From Gemmatimonadota bacterium (GTDB taxonomy: Bacteria > Gemmatimonadota > Gemmatimonadetes > Gemmatimonadales > GWC2-71-9): 38,537 bases of DNA. Positions within the stretch are counted from its first letter, which is position 1; every line of letters starts with the position of its first letter. The notes under the pieces are model-generated. The model was given only the letters and a program-made list of their open reading frames with translations, made no database searches and was not told the DNA's origin. The position numbers and the translations under genes were made by a program. Positions 24,922 to 34,024 of the stretch are shown here, piece by piece. The DNA is taken from assembly GCA_040388535.1 (NCBI GenBank), contig JAZKBR010000009.1, positions 193,774 through 232,310 of the forward strand. Direction: 5' to 3'.

Positions 24922-25895
24922 TTGGCTTCGTGCGACCGCTGCTCCTGCTGCTGCTCCTCGCGCTGCCATGGTGGTGGTGGCGTCGCCGGAGGCTGCCACC
25001 AGCGACCGCCATCGTCAGCGACACCGCGCCATTTGTTGCGGCGACACGGGGGCGCTGGAAACTCTGGCTGCCACCAGCGCTGCGATCGCTCGCCCTCGCC
25101 CTCCTGGTCTCGGCTGCGGCGGGGCCGTATCGCCGCGGCGATCGAACCATCGTGAATGCCGACGGCATCGCCATCGTGATCGCGATGGATGTGTCGAGCT
25201 CGATGTTGGCGGAGGATTTCACCCCCGCCAATCGCCTCGAAGTCGCGAAGCAACAGGCGCTCGCCTTTGTGCGCGGCCGCACGGCCGACCGGATCGGCCT
25301 GGTGACCTTTGCGGGTGAGGCGCTCACCCAGGTGCCGGTGACCCTCGACTATCCAGCACTCGAACGTGCCATCGAGTCCGTCAAGATTGGCGACCTCGAA
25401 GATGGCACGGCCATCGGCTCGGGCCTCGCGACGGCAGTCGCGCGTCTGCGCAAGGTGCCCGGCAAGGAGAAGGTGATCCTCCTCCTCACCGACGGCGAGA
25501 ACAACCGCGGATTGATCGACCCCAGGACGGCAGCGCAGACGGCGCAGGCGTTTGGCATCAAGGTCTATACCATCGGCGTCGGTACCGAGGGGCAGGCGCG
25601 CTTTCCGACAGGGCAGGGGCTCAACGGCTTCCGCTACGAGATGCTGCCGGTCCGCATCGATGAGGTGCTGCTCAAGGAGATCGCCGCCAACACCGGCGGG
25701 CGCTACTTCCGCGCCAAGGATGCCGAGGCGCTGATCCGCATCTTCCAGCAGATCGACCGGCTCGAACGGACACCGATCGATGTGGTGCGCTATACCCGGC
25801 ACGAGGAGTGGACGCGGCCCTTCCTGGTCGCGGCGCTGGTGCTGCTGGGCCTCGAGCTCCTGCTCTCCACCACCACCGTGGTGCGGATCCCGTGA
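24918..25895 (+). CDS. batA: BatA-like VWA membrane protein
   Basis: Aerotolerance-type BatA of 325 residues. Two N-terminal membrane segments (about 4-22 and 55-70) are followed by a VWA domain with an intact MIDAS: Asp91, Ser93 and Ser95 in AMDVSSSM, a Thr in DGTAIGSG, and Asp in LLTDGENN. A last membrane segment lies near 303-318. The RRRR after segment 1 is best placed in the cytoplasm, which puts the VWA domain outside. GTG 24918 overlaps the preceding stop (GTGA); GTG 24903 is less likely. The gene symbol follows operon convention. Confidence 0.88.
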   Translation: MIGFVRPLLLLLLLALPWWWWRRRRLPPATAIVSDTAPFVAATRGRWKLWLPPALRSLALALLVSAAAGPYRRGDRTIVNADGIAIVIAMDVSSSMLAEDFTPANRLEVAKQQALAFVRGRTADRIGLVTFAGEALTQVPVTLDYPALERAIESVKIGDLEDGTAIGSGLATAVARLRKVPGKEKVILLLTDGENNRGLIDPRTAAQTAQAFGIKVYTIGVGTEGQARFPTGQGLNGFRYEMLPVRIDEVLLKEIAANTGGRYFRAKDAEALIRIFQQIDRLERTPIDVVRYTRHEEWTRPFLVAALVLLGLELLLSTTTVVRIP

Positions 25896-27487
25896 AGATC
25901 GAATACCCGATGTTGCTGATGGCCGCACCGCTCCTCACGATCGGCATATTCGCGCTGGGCTGGGCCGCGCGTCGTCGTCGACGTGCTGCGGCAGCATCGT
26001 GGTCCGCAGCGCTCGGCGCGCAGGCAATGCGCATCGGGCGTCGTTCGCCCTGGCTCCTCGCGCTGGTGGCCTTGCTGACCGCGATCGGCATGGCCGGGCC
26101 ACGATGGGGAAGCCTGTCGCAGACCACCGAGTCGCGGGCGATCAACGTGATGGTCGTGATGGATGTCTCGCGCTCGATGACAGCAACGGATGTGCTCCCC
26201 GATCGTCTCACTCGCGCGAGCGGACTCGCTCGTCGTCTCGTGCAGGACCTCGGCGGAGATCGCATCGGGCTGATCGCATTCAGCGGACGTGGCTATCTCC
26301 TCTCACCACTCACGCTCGACCAGAGCGCGATCGCCCTGCAGCTCGACGCCCTCGATGCCGAGATGGCGAGCGAAGGCGGCTCGGCTCTCGCAAATGCGCT
26401 GAATCAGGCGCGCATCGTTCTCAATGCATCATCGCAAGGCGGGGATCGCGCCATTGTCGTCTTCACCGATGGCGAGAGCTTCGATGACGGTTCCGAACTC
26501 GCAGCCGCCGGACGCGCGCTGCACGACGCGAAGATCACGCTCGTGGCCGTGCCCGTGGGAGAAACCTCCGGTGCGCGAATTCCGGAAGCGGCGGGCGGCT
26601 TCCGGAAGGACTCCAACGGCCGCGAGATCATCACCTACCGGCGCGACGATCTGCTGCGAATCGCGGTCGAGGCAGCAGAAGGGGTGATGGTCCCGGCAAA
26701 TGCGGCCGACCCGTCGGGCGAAGCGAGACGCGTGCTCTCCCGGTTGGCGCGTGCACCCGCGAGTGACCGTGCGACTGCCGACCTCGTGCCGCGCGCCTGG
26801 ATCTTCGCGCTGATGGCCGCGCTGCTCCTGCTGGCGCAGACCGTGACGCGTCGGAGCGCTGCACTCGTCGGACTGCTCCTGGTGGTGGGTGCCGGCGTGG
26901 CCCGGGCGCAGCGTCCATCGGCCGGTTCGCGTCTGCTCGCCCATGGCGACAGCGCCGCCGCTCGCGTCGCCCTGCTGCACGAAGCCACCCGACTCAATTC
27001 GGACACTGCATGGTTCAACGCCGGCACGGCCGCACTGCTCGCGGGCGACATGCCGACGGCGACACTGGCGCTGCAACGCGCCACCACATCCCTCGACCCA
27101 GAGCTCCGCCGACGCGCACTCTACAACCTCGGCACCGCGTACCTGCAACAGGCACGTCGAGACACGACGCGTCGCGATTCGCTGCTGACCGCCGCCGCCT
27201 CGCAGTTGCAAAGCGCCCTGCTCCTCGGGCCGAACGACCGCGATGCCAAGTTCAACTACGAACTCGCCCGCAAACTCCGACCCCCTACGCCACCCAATCC
27301 GTCGGGGGGCGGCGGGAAAGGGAAGGGGCAGCCGCCGCCGGCGCCACCGAAGAATGACAAGGGCGCGATGAGCAAAGCCGAGGCCGAACAGGTGCTCAGC
27401 GCGATGGAACGCGCCGAGCGCGAGACGCGGCAGAGTCAGTATCAGAAGCAACGCCGTGGGCAGCCGCCCACCGGGCCGGACTGGTAA
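25892..27487 (+). CDS. BatB-BatC fusion: VWA domain plus TPR region
   Basis: One 531-residue frame joins two Bat proteins. Residues 1-310 are BatB: two membrane segments, a VWA domain with MIDAS Asp91, Ser93, Ser95 in VMDVSRSM (same positions as in batA), and a third membrane segment near 303-317. Next comes VTRRSAALVGLLLVVGAG ending VARAQ at about 318-340, which has the n-, h- and c-regions of a signal peptide and begins at an in-frame GTG (26843). Residues 345-460 carry TPR-like repeats (TAWFNAGTAALLAGD, ALYNLGTAYLQQA), and the tail MSKAEAEQVLSAMERAE is typical of BatC. Positive-inside reasoning puts both VWA and TPR parts outside the cytoplasm. VWA-TPR fusions occur in other phyla. Confidence 0.88.
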   Translation: MKIEYPMLLMAAPLLTIGIFALGWAARRRRRAAAASWSAALGAQAMRIGRRSPWLLALVALLTAIGMAGPRWGSLSQTTESRAINVMVVMDVSRSMTATDVLPDRLTRASGLARRLVQDLGGDRIGLIAFSGRGYLLSPLTLDQSAIALQLDALDAEMASEGGSALANALNQARIVLNASSQGGDRAIVVFTDGESFDDGSELAAAGRALHDAKITLVAVPVGETSGARIPEAAGGFRKDSNGREIITYRRDDLLRIAVEAAEGVMVPANAADPSGEARRVLSRLARAPASDRATADLVPRAWIFALMAALLLLAQTVTRRSAALVGLLLVVGAGVARAQRPSAGSRLLAHGDSAAARVALLHEATRLNSDTAWFNAGTAALLAGDMPTATLALQRATTSLDPELRRRALYNLGTAYLQQARRDTTRRDSLLTAAASQLQSALLLGPNDRDAKFNYELARKLRPPTPPNPSGGGGKGKGQPPPAPPKNDKGAMSKAEAEQVLSAMERAERETRQSQYQKQRRGQPPTGPDW

Positions 27488-29430
27488 TGCTGATCGCCTT
27501 GCTGTTCACGCTGGTGGCGCAGGACACCACCGGACTGTCGCCACGCGCGCGCGCGATGCTCGATCGCTTCCCGCTGCCGCGCACCGGCGAGGTCTCGATC
27601 GCAACGCACTTCTCCACCGACACGGCATGGTTCGGGGAGCAGGTCGAGCTCGTGACGGCGGCGTGGTTCCCGCGTGAGCTGCGTAATCGACTGCGCCACA
27701 CCCCGAACCTGTTGCCTCCGGCGTTGAGCGGGCTCTGGAGCGTGCAGGCGCAGGCGAACATGTCGATGGCGGCGACGCGCCTCGTCGGCGGTCAGCTCTA
27801 CGACCTCTTTGTTGCGCATCAGACGCTCTTCCCGCTCGGCGGCGGCAAGATCACCGTGCCCCCAGCGATCCTGACCTACTCGGTGCCGGCGTCGCTCTCG
27901 TTCTTCGCACCAGAGCAACGCAAGACCCTCTCGTCACGACCCGCAACACTGGTAATCCGCCCCATCCCGGCGCGGCTCTCGAGCGAGCTCGGGAGCGGGC
28001 CAACGGCGCGTGCCGTGAAGGTGGTGTGGCGCGGCGTCAGCGGTGCGATTCACGCCGGGACACCCGCGATGATCGAGCTGGTGCTCGCGGGCGAGGGCAA
28101 CATCGCGCTCTGGCCCACTCCCGAGGTGGCTTGGCCCTCAGGAGTTCGCGTCTATCCCGACCGGACCGAGGAACGTGCCATCGATATCGCCGGCCGACGC
28201 GGTGGCGAGAAACGTTTTCGCTTTACCGTGGTTGCCGATAGCGAGGGGGTCCTCTCACTGCCGCAGGTGCGCTACCCCTACTTCGATCCTGTCACGGCAG
28301 AGGTCAACACGGCGATGACCGACGCGGTGGCGCTGGTGGTCCTGCCTGGCACCGGCGCAGGAGCGCTGCGGCGGGTGCTGCCGATTGTCGATGAAGAGCA
28401 GGTGCCGGTGGCATCGGCGGTGGTCGCGCGGGCGCCATGGGCGCTCCCGGCGCTCTTCCTCCTGCCGTTGCTCGTGGTGGCGTGGCGTCGTCGCCGGCGT
28501 GCGCCTCGCGCGGTCCCGAGCGCGCCACGTTCGCCTGAGAATGAACTGCGCGACCTGCTGGGCACGCGCGGTGAAGCATCCCCGGAAACCGTAGTGCCCG
28601 TGCTCCGGCGTCGGGGAGTTCCCCGGGAAGATGCCGAAGGGGTACGTCAGTGGCTCACTGCGGCCTCGCGCCGCCGCTACGGGCCGCCCGGGGCCGATGT
28701 CACGCCACCACCGGCACCGCTCGCGCGCGTGCTCAAGCGACTGCGCAGCGCGATGCGGCTGACACCGCTGGTGGCGGTATGCTGCGTCGCCCGTGCCGAT
28801 GCCCAGGCGTTGTCCGACGGTGCTGCCAGGTATCAGGCGGGTGAGTACCACGAGGCGGCAGTTGCCTTCGATGAGGCACGACTTCGGTCACCGAATTCGG
28901 TCGGGAGCTGGCGGAATCTTGCGGCGGCGCACTGGCTCGAAGGTGACGATGTCGGCGCTGCCGCGGCCTGGGTCCGGGCGCTCGAGCTTGCGCCGCGCGA
29001 CGCGGTGACCCGGGCCGAGTGGCATGGTGCCGGCGGGATCCCCGGCGAAGTGCGTGCGCTCGCGCCCACGCTGCCGGTGAGTCGCGACGAGCTGCTACTG
29101 ATCAGCCTCGGTTGCTGGCTGGTCGGCTGGGGTCTCGCTGCCGTTCGGGCACGTCGTGTCGCGCTGTTGTTCGGGCTCGTGGCGCTGCTCGCGCTCGGGG
29201 TTGCCGGGCTCCGGTTCCAGCTGGAGTCGCAGGATCGCGCGCTGCTGCGGCCCGGTGCAGTGCTGCGGGTCTCGCCACACCCTGCGGCGCCGTCGCTGGG
29301 CGATGGTGCGGCGTGGACACTCGCGCGGGTGGAGCAGCAGCGTGCCGGATGGCTGCTGGTGCGGCTCGACGGTGGCCGGCGTGGCTGGCTACCCGGCAGC
29401 GCAGTCGCCCCCCTTGGACCGCTAGATTGA
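27487..29430 (+). CDS. BatD-BatE fusion: Ig domains, TPR and SH3
   Basis: A 647-residue frame. A short N-terminal signal (MLIALLFTLVAQD) precedes BatD-type beta domains to about 310 (GEQVELVTAAWFP, KVVWRGVSGAIHAGTP). A membrane segment (318-333) and RRRRR lead to a cytoplasmic helical linker. At residue 423 an in-frame ATG (28753) starts MRLTPLVAVCCVARADAQA, a second signal-peptide-like segment, followed by TPR repeats (AARYQAGEYHEAAVAFDEA), two membrane segments near 535-580 and a C-terminal SH3-like domain, the BatE arrangement. ATG 27487 overlaps the batBC TAA stop. It could make one polypeptide, or BatE separately by internal initiation or by cleavage. Confidence 0.85.
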   Translation: MLIALLFTLVAQDTTGLSPRARAMLDRFPLPRTGEVSIATHFSTDTAWFGEQVELVTAAWFPRELRNRLRHTPNLLPPALSGLWSVQAQANMSMAATRLVGGQLYDLFVAHQTLFPLGGGKITVPPAILTYSVPASLSFFAPEQRKTLSSRPATLVIRPIPARLSSELGSGPTARAVKVVWRGVSGAIHAGTPAMIELVLAGEGNIALWPTPEVAWPSGVRVYPDRTEERAIDIAGRRGGEKRFRFTVVADSEGVLSLPQVRYPYFDPVTAEVNTAMTDAVALVVLPGTGAGALRRVLPIVDEEQVPVASAVVARAPWALPALFLLPLLVVAWRRRRRAPRAVPSAPRSPENELRDLLGTRGEASPETVVPVLRRRGVPREDAEGVRQWLTAASRRRYGPPGADVTPPPAPLARVLKRLRSAMRLTPLVAVCCVARADAQALSDGAARYQAGEYHEAAVAFDEARLRSPNSVGSWRNLAAAHWLEGDDVGAAAAWVRALELAPRDAVTRAEWHGAGGIPGEVRALAPTLPVSRDELLLISLGCWLVGWGLAAVRARRVALLFGLVALLALGVAGLRFQLESQDRALLRPGAVLRVSPHPAAPSLGDGAAWTLARVEQQRAGWLLVRLDGGRRGWLPGSAVAPLGPLD

Positions 29431-29434
29431 GGTG

Positions 29435-31171
29435 ATGCCCACCGAGGCCGTTCGCCGGATTGCGATTCTCCCTGATGCGGTTGCCAACCAGATCGCCGCC
29501 GGCGAAGTGGTGGAGCGACCAGCCTCGGTGGTCAAGGAACTCGCTGAAAATGCGCTCGACGCGTCGGCCCGCCACGTGCGCGTCGCGATCGAGAACGGCG
29601 GCAAGACCGTCATTGAAGTCGCCGATGACGGTGTCGGCATGAATCGCGACGACGCCATCCTCGCACTCGATCGCCACGCCACCAGCAAGATCCGCTCGAC
29701 CAGCGACCTCGTCGGCATCGGGACGTTCGGCTTCCGTGGTGAAGCGCTCCCCGCGATCGCGTCAGTGACGCGATTCACGCTGCTCACGACGTCGGCCGAC
29801 GGCATCGGCACCGAAGTGGCCGTGACCGGGGGCCGAATCGACGAGGTACGCGATGCCGCCCGGCAGCGCGGCACAACCATTACCGCGCGCGCGGTCTTCT
29901 TCAATACTCCGGCGCGTCGCAAGTTCCTCCGATCAGCGGCGACCGAGACGCGGGCCGTGATCGACGCGGTCAGCACGCTTGCGCTGGCGCACCCGGCAGT
30001 GGGATTCGAGCTGGTCATCGATGGCCGTCCGCGGCTGGTCGTGCCAGCGGACCAGCCGCGGGAGGAGCGACTCGCCGCGGTCTGGGGCCCCGACCTCGCG
30101 CGCACATTGCTGCCGGTCTCCTTCGCCGTGGGTGGTGTCCTGGTCGAGGGCTTCACGCAGCGACCGGCCGACGCGCAGCCCACCGGGCGACGGACGCAGT
30201 TGTTCGTCAACGGCCGTCCCTTCCGCGACAACTTCCTGATTCGCGCGGCCGAAGCCGGGTATCGCTCGGCGATTCACCCGGGTGACCGGCCGTCGCTCTT
30301 CCTGAACGTCCGAGTTGATCCGGCCGAAGTAGACGTCAACGTCCACCCGGCGAAGCTCGAGGTGCGCTTCCGGGAACGCTTCGCGGTCGAGCGCGCCGTC
30401 GAAGAAGCCGTGCGGCACGCGCTCGGGGCACTCGTCGCATCGGCCGTCGTCGGCGAGGCGCCGCTGGCAGGCGCCGTGCCTGCCCCACGCTGGCCAGAAG
30501 TGTCAGACGAACAACTCCCGCCGCCTGACCTCTTTGCCCCGCTCGACGGTGAGCCGGAAGACACAGCACCCGCAGCTGCCGCCGCAGCGACCGCGTCTGC
30601 CTGGAACACGCCACTGCTGCAGCTCGCCGACACGTACATCTGTTACGAATCGCCCGATGGGATGGTGATCGTCGATCAGCACTCGGCCCACGAGCGCGTG
30701 CTGTACGAGGAAGTGATGCGGGAACTCGCCGGCGAGGGAATTCCGGCGCAGCGGCTCCTCCTTCCGCTGACGATCGAGCTCACCGACGAGGAAATCGATG
30801 TCACGGTGACGCATGCCGAAGAACTTCGTCGCATCGGCTTCGAAGTGGAGCCCTTCGGGGGTCGAACCGTTGCGATTCACGGGGTGCCGAATCCGCATCC
30901 TCGCTTCGATGCCGCGAGCTGCTTCCGGGAGATGGTGGCCGACCTCGCACGAGGTCGCTTCGGCGGATGGGCCAATCGGCTCGAGCGCTTCGCGGCCACC
31001 TATGCCTGTCGCGCTGCGGTGAAGGCAGGACAACGCCTCGACGAACGAAGCATGCGCGAACTCCTGCTGCGGCTCTTCGGCTGCCGGCTTGCACCGCACG
31101 ATGTGCACGGGCGCTCGACCATCGTGCAGCTGCCCCGGGAAGAACTGGAGCGTCGTTTTGGCCGACGCTAG
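29435..31171 (+). CDS. mutL: DNA mismatch repair protein MutL
   Basis: MutL of 578 residues. The N-terminal GHKL ATPase is intact: ANQIAAGEVVERPASVVKEL, ENALDA with the catalytic Glu, DDGVGM, ATSKI and TFGFRGEAL. FFNTPARRKFL and VDVNVHPAKLEVRF are also classical. The C-terminal domain has DQHSAHERVLYEE (Asp414, His416, Glu420, Glu425), close to the endonuclease DQHA(X)2E(X)4E motif with Ala to Ser, and ACRAAVKAG (Cys525), but the CPHGR motif reads DVHGR (556-560). ATG 29435 is preferred to GTG 29432. TAGATT seven bases before it may be a -10, though no -35 is seen. No mutS is present. Confidence 0.95.
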   Translation: MPTEAVRRIAILPDAVANQIAAGEVVERPASVVKELAENALDASARHVRVAIENGGKTVIEVADDGVGMNRDDAILALDRHATSKIRSTSDLVGIGTFGFRGEALPAIASVTRFTLLTTSADGIGTEVAVTGGRIDEVRDAARQRGTTITARAVFFNTPARRKFLRSAATETRAVIDAVSTLALAHPAVGFELVIDGRPRLVVPADQPREERLAAVWGPDLARTLLPVSFAVGGVLVEGFTQRPADAQPTGRRTQLFVNGRPFRDNFLIRAAEAGYRSAIHPGDRPSLFLNVRVDPAEVDVNVHPAKLEVRFRERFAVERAVEEAVRHALGALVASAVVGEAPLAGAVPAPRWPEVSDEQLPPPDLFAPLDGEPEDTAPAAAAAATASAWNTPLLQLADTYICYESPDGMVIVDQHSAHERVLYEEVMRELAGEGIPAQRLLLPLTIELTDEEIDVTVTHAEELRRIGFEVEPFGGRTVAIHGVPNPHPRFDAASCFREMVADLARGRFGGWANRLERFAATYACRAAVKAGQRLDERSMRELLLRLFGCRLAPHDVHGRSTIVQLPREELERRFGRR

Positions 31172-32084
31172 GACGCCGATCATCCTCGGCCCCACCGGCG
31201 TGGGGAAGACCGCGATTGCGCTGGCCCTCGCCGAGTACTGGCCGATCGAAGTGGTCTCCGCAGATTCACGACAGGTCTATCGCGGGCTCGATATCGCCAC
31301 GGCCAAGGCCACGCGCCGCGAACGTCAGCGCGTACCGCATCACCTGCTCGACCTGATCCCGCCGGGAGAGCGCTACAGTGCCGGCCGGTTTGCTGTCGAT
31401 GCAGCCGAGGCAATTGCCGAGATCAGGTCTCGCGGCAAGCTGCCGGTGGTGGTGGGGGGAACCGGGCTGTATCTCAAGGCGTTGGTCGATGGGCTCTTCC
31501 AGGAGCCGCCGCTCGATCGGCCGCGCCGCGACGCGCTGCTCGCGGTCACGGCCGGCATGGACAACGCCACGCTGGTGCGCTGGGCAGCGCGGCTCGACCC
31601 CGGGATGCCTGAGGGAAGTGGCCGGCAGCGCGCGTCGCGCGCCATCGAGATTGCCCTGCTGACGGGCTTCTCACTGCGCTGGTGGCAGCGCTCGGTGGCG
31701 GCGCAAGGCGTGGTCAACCCGTGGATGGTCCGACTCACGGTGCCGCGGCAGGTGCTGCATCAGCGCATCCGGGTGCGCACCGAAGAGATGCTCCGGCGAG
31801 GCCTGCTCGAAGAGGTGGCCGCGGCGCTCGCTGATGGCGCACCCGCTGAGGGCCCCGGGATGGATGGCATCGGCGTGCGCGAAGCGGTCGCCGTGCTGCA
31901 AGGGCGGCTGCCGCAGGAATTGCTGGTCGACCTGGTGGCGACAGCGACCCGCCAGTATGCCAAGCGTCAGGAGACGTGGTTTCGTCACCAGGTGGCGGGC
32001 GAGATGTTCACCCTCGACGCCACCAGGTCACCAGAACAGCTCGCGGCGACGATCGCTGCGGAATGGGAGCGAGTGTCGCAATGA
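31158..32084 (+). CDS. miaA: tRNA dimethylallyltransferase
   Basis: MiaA adds dimethylallyl to A37 of tRNAs reading UNN codons. The 308-residue product has P-loop GPTGVGKTAIA, SADSRQVYRGLDIATAK, HHLLDLIPP, VGGTGLYLKAL and the late TRQYAKRQETWFR substrate motif. No ATG lies at the N-terminus of the conserved region; TTG 31158 is used, with GGAG 8 bases upstream, inside the mutL end (14-base overlap). mutL-miaA adjacency is common in bacteria. Confidence 0.94.
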   Translation: MADARTPIILGPTGVGKTAIALALAEYWPIEVVSADSRQVYRGLDIATAKATRRERQRVPHHLLDLIPPGERYSAGRFAVDAAEAIAEIRSRGKLPVVVGGTGLYLKALVDGLFQEPPLDRPRRDALLAVTAGMDNATLVRWAARLDPGMPEGSGRQRASRAIEIALLTGFSLRWWQRSVAAQGVVNPWMVRLTVPRQVLHQRIRVRTEEMLRRGLLEEVAAALADGAPAEGPGMDGIGVREAVAVLQGRLPQELLVDLVATATRQYAKRQETWFRHQVAGEMFTLDATRSPEQLAATIAAEWERVSQ

Positions 32085-33208
32085 AGATCGGCATCACCTG
32101 CTATCCGACTTACGGCGGTTCCGGCGCGATGGCCACAGAGCTGGGGCTCGATCTGGCCCGGCGCGGTCATGAAGTGCACTTCATCACCTTCGACTCGCCG
32201 TTCCGGCTCCGTGGCTACGCCGAGCGCACCTATTTCCATGAAGTCGACACGGCGATGAGCCACTATCCGCTGTTCGAGCATTACCCCTACACGCTCGCAC
32301 TCGCGTCGCGGCAGTACGAAGTGGCACTTCAGGAAAAGCTCGACCTCCTCCATGTGCACTATGCCATCCCGCACGCCACGACCGCCTTTCTTGCGCGCGA
32401 GATGCTGGCGCCCGAACTTCCGCTCAAGGTCATCACGACGCTGCACGGCACCGACATCACCCTGGTGGGTCAGGAGGCATCGTTCTACGCGATCACCAAG
32501 TTCTCGATCGAGCGATCCGATGGTGTCACGGCCGTCTCGGCGTTCCTGCGCGACGAGACCTACCGTGCCTTCGGGTGCGTGTCGTGTGATCTCGCCGTCA
32601 TTCCGAATTTCGTGAACCTCGCCGAGTACCACCCCGGTGCGGTGACCAAGGGGAGCGTGCTCGCGCCGGCGGGGCACAAGGTGCTCTCGCACATCTCCAA
32701 CTTCCGCGAAGTGAAGCGGGTGAAGGATGTAGTCCGGATCTTCGCGCGCGTGCGACGCGCCATCCCCAGCACGCTGGTGATGGTCGGTGACGGCCCTGAA
32801 CGCCTCGACGCCGAGCGGGAGGCCCGTGAGCTCGGCGTCGCCGACGACGTGCGCTTTCTTGGCCGGCTCGACACGGTGGCGCCGATTCTCGCGGCGACCG
32901 ATCTCTTCCTGCTTCCCTCGCAGACCGAGTCGTTCGGGCTCGCCGCCCTCGAGGCGATGGCCTGCGGCGCGCCGGTGCTCGCGTCACGCATCGGCGGGCT
33001 TCCCGAAGTGGTGGTCGACGGCGTCAACGGGATTCTCGAGCCGCCGGGTTCGGTGGAAGCAATGGCCCGTCGCGCCATCGACATGCTGAAGGATCGCAAT
33101 CGCCATGAGGCGATGCGCGAAGCAGCCGTGGCACGGGCGGCCGAATTCTCCGCGGATGTCGTCGTGCCTCAGTATGAAGCCTTCTACCGCCAGGTCCTCG
33201 GTCGCTGA
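32081..33208 (+). CDS. bshA: Bacillithiol biosynthesis glycosyltransferase BshA
   Basis: BshA, a GT4 enzyme making GlcNAc-malate from UDP-GlcNAc and L-malate, the first step to bacillithiol. The 375-residue sequence has the family's N-terminus (KIGITCYPTYGGSGAMATEL), VHYAIPHATTAFLAR, TLHGTDITLVG, VIPNFVN, HISNFREVKRVKD and SQTESFGLAALEAMACG with the EX7E pair. These family-specific stretches favour BshA over a general GT4. bshB and bshC are not in the window. It overlaps miaA by ATGA and uppP by TGATG. Confidence 0.93.
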   Translation: MKIGITCYPTYGGSGAMATELGLDLARRGHEVHFITFDSPFRLRGYAERTYFHEVDTAMSHYPLFEHYPYTLALASRQYEVALQEKLDLLHVHYAIPHATTAFLAREMLAPELPLKVITTLHGTDITLVGQEASFYAITKFSIERSDGVTAVSAFLRDETYRAFGCVSCDLAVIPNFVNLAEYHPGAVTKGSVLAPAGHKVLSHISNFREVKRVKDVVRIFARVRRAIPSTLVMVGDGPERLDAEREARELGVADDVRFLGRLDTVAPILAATDLFLLPSQTESFGLAALEAMACGAPVLASRIGGLPEVVVDGVNGILEPPGSVEAMARRAIDMLKDRNRHEAMREAAVARAAEFSADVVVPQYEAFYRQVLGR

Positions 33209-34017
33209 TGCTTTTTGCCCCGATCATCATTGCCATCATTCTCGGTCTCGTCGAAGGCGCGACCGAATTTCTGCCGGTCTCCTCGACCGGCCACCTCATT
33301 GTCGTCGGCGGCCTGCTCAACTTCACCGGCCAGCGTGCCGCGACGTTCGAGATCGTCATCCAGCTCGGCGCAATCCTCGCAGTCATCTGGCACTACCGGG
33401 CGACGCTCTGGCATCTCGTCACGCGGTTGGTTGGAGACCCGGCCGAGCGGCGACTGGCGGGCAATCTCGTCCTGGCGTTTCTCCCCGCGGCGATCATCGG
33501 TTTGCTGGCACACGACTGGATCAAGGCGAATCTCTTCTCACCCACTACGGTCGCCGCCGCGTTGATTGTCGGTGGCGTGATCATGCTGGTGCTCGAGTGG
33601 TTCCGGCCCGCCGTGACGACCGGAACCATTCGTGATATCACACCACGGCAGGCCCTCGGCATCGGCTTCGCGCAGGTGCTCTCGATGGTCCCGGGCACCT
33701 CGCGTGCGGCGGCCACGATCCTTGGTGGTTACGGGCTCGGCTTGTCCCGACCGGCTGCCACCGAGTTTTCGTTCCTCCTCGCCATTCCCACGATCGTCGG
33801 CGCGGCCGGACTCGACCTGGTCAAGAGTCGCGACCTGCTGACCATGGCCGACTTGCCGATGTTCGCCGTCGGCACGTTGGTGGCCTTCGTCGCCGCGCTC
33901 GGCGTGATTCGCGGCTTCCTGCGATTCATCGAGCGGCATTCGTTCGTGGCATTCGCCTGGTACCGGATCGCGTTCGGCGGGCTGCTCGCGTTGCTCTTCG
34001 CGATGCGCGCGATGTGA
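33208..34017 (+). CDS. uppP: Undecaprenyl-diphosphatase
   Basis: UppP (BacA) dephosphorylates undecaprenyl pyrophosphate to recycle the cell-wall lipid carrier. The 269-residue membrane protein has both signature motifs, LVEGATEFLPVSSTGHLI near residue 15 and SMVPGTSRAAATILGG near 165, with seven to eight membrane segments. ATG 33208 shares its A with the bshA stop. Confidence 0.97.
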   Translation: MLFAPIIIAIILGLVEGATEFLPVSSTGHLIVVGGLLNFTGQRAATFEIVIQLGAILAVIWHYRATLWHLVTRLVGDPAERRLAGNLVLAFLPAAIIGLLAHDWIKANLFSPTTVAAALIVGGVIMLVLEWFRPAVTTGTIRDITPRQALGIGFAQVLSMVPGTSRAAATILGGYGLGLSRPAATEFSFLLAIPTIVGAAGLDLVKSRDLLTMADLPMFAVGTLVAFVAALGVIRGFLRFIERHSFVAFAWYRIAFGGLLALLFAMRAM

Positions 34018-34024
34018 GCCGCTA

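Noticed and set aside
23575-24999. 474-residue minus-strand open frame
   Set aside because: Spans the DUF58 and BatD-like genes in antisense; low-complexity Arg/Ala/Ser translation.
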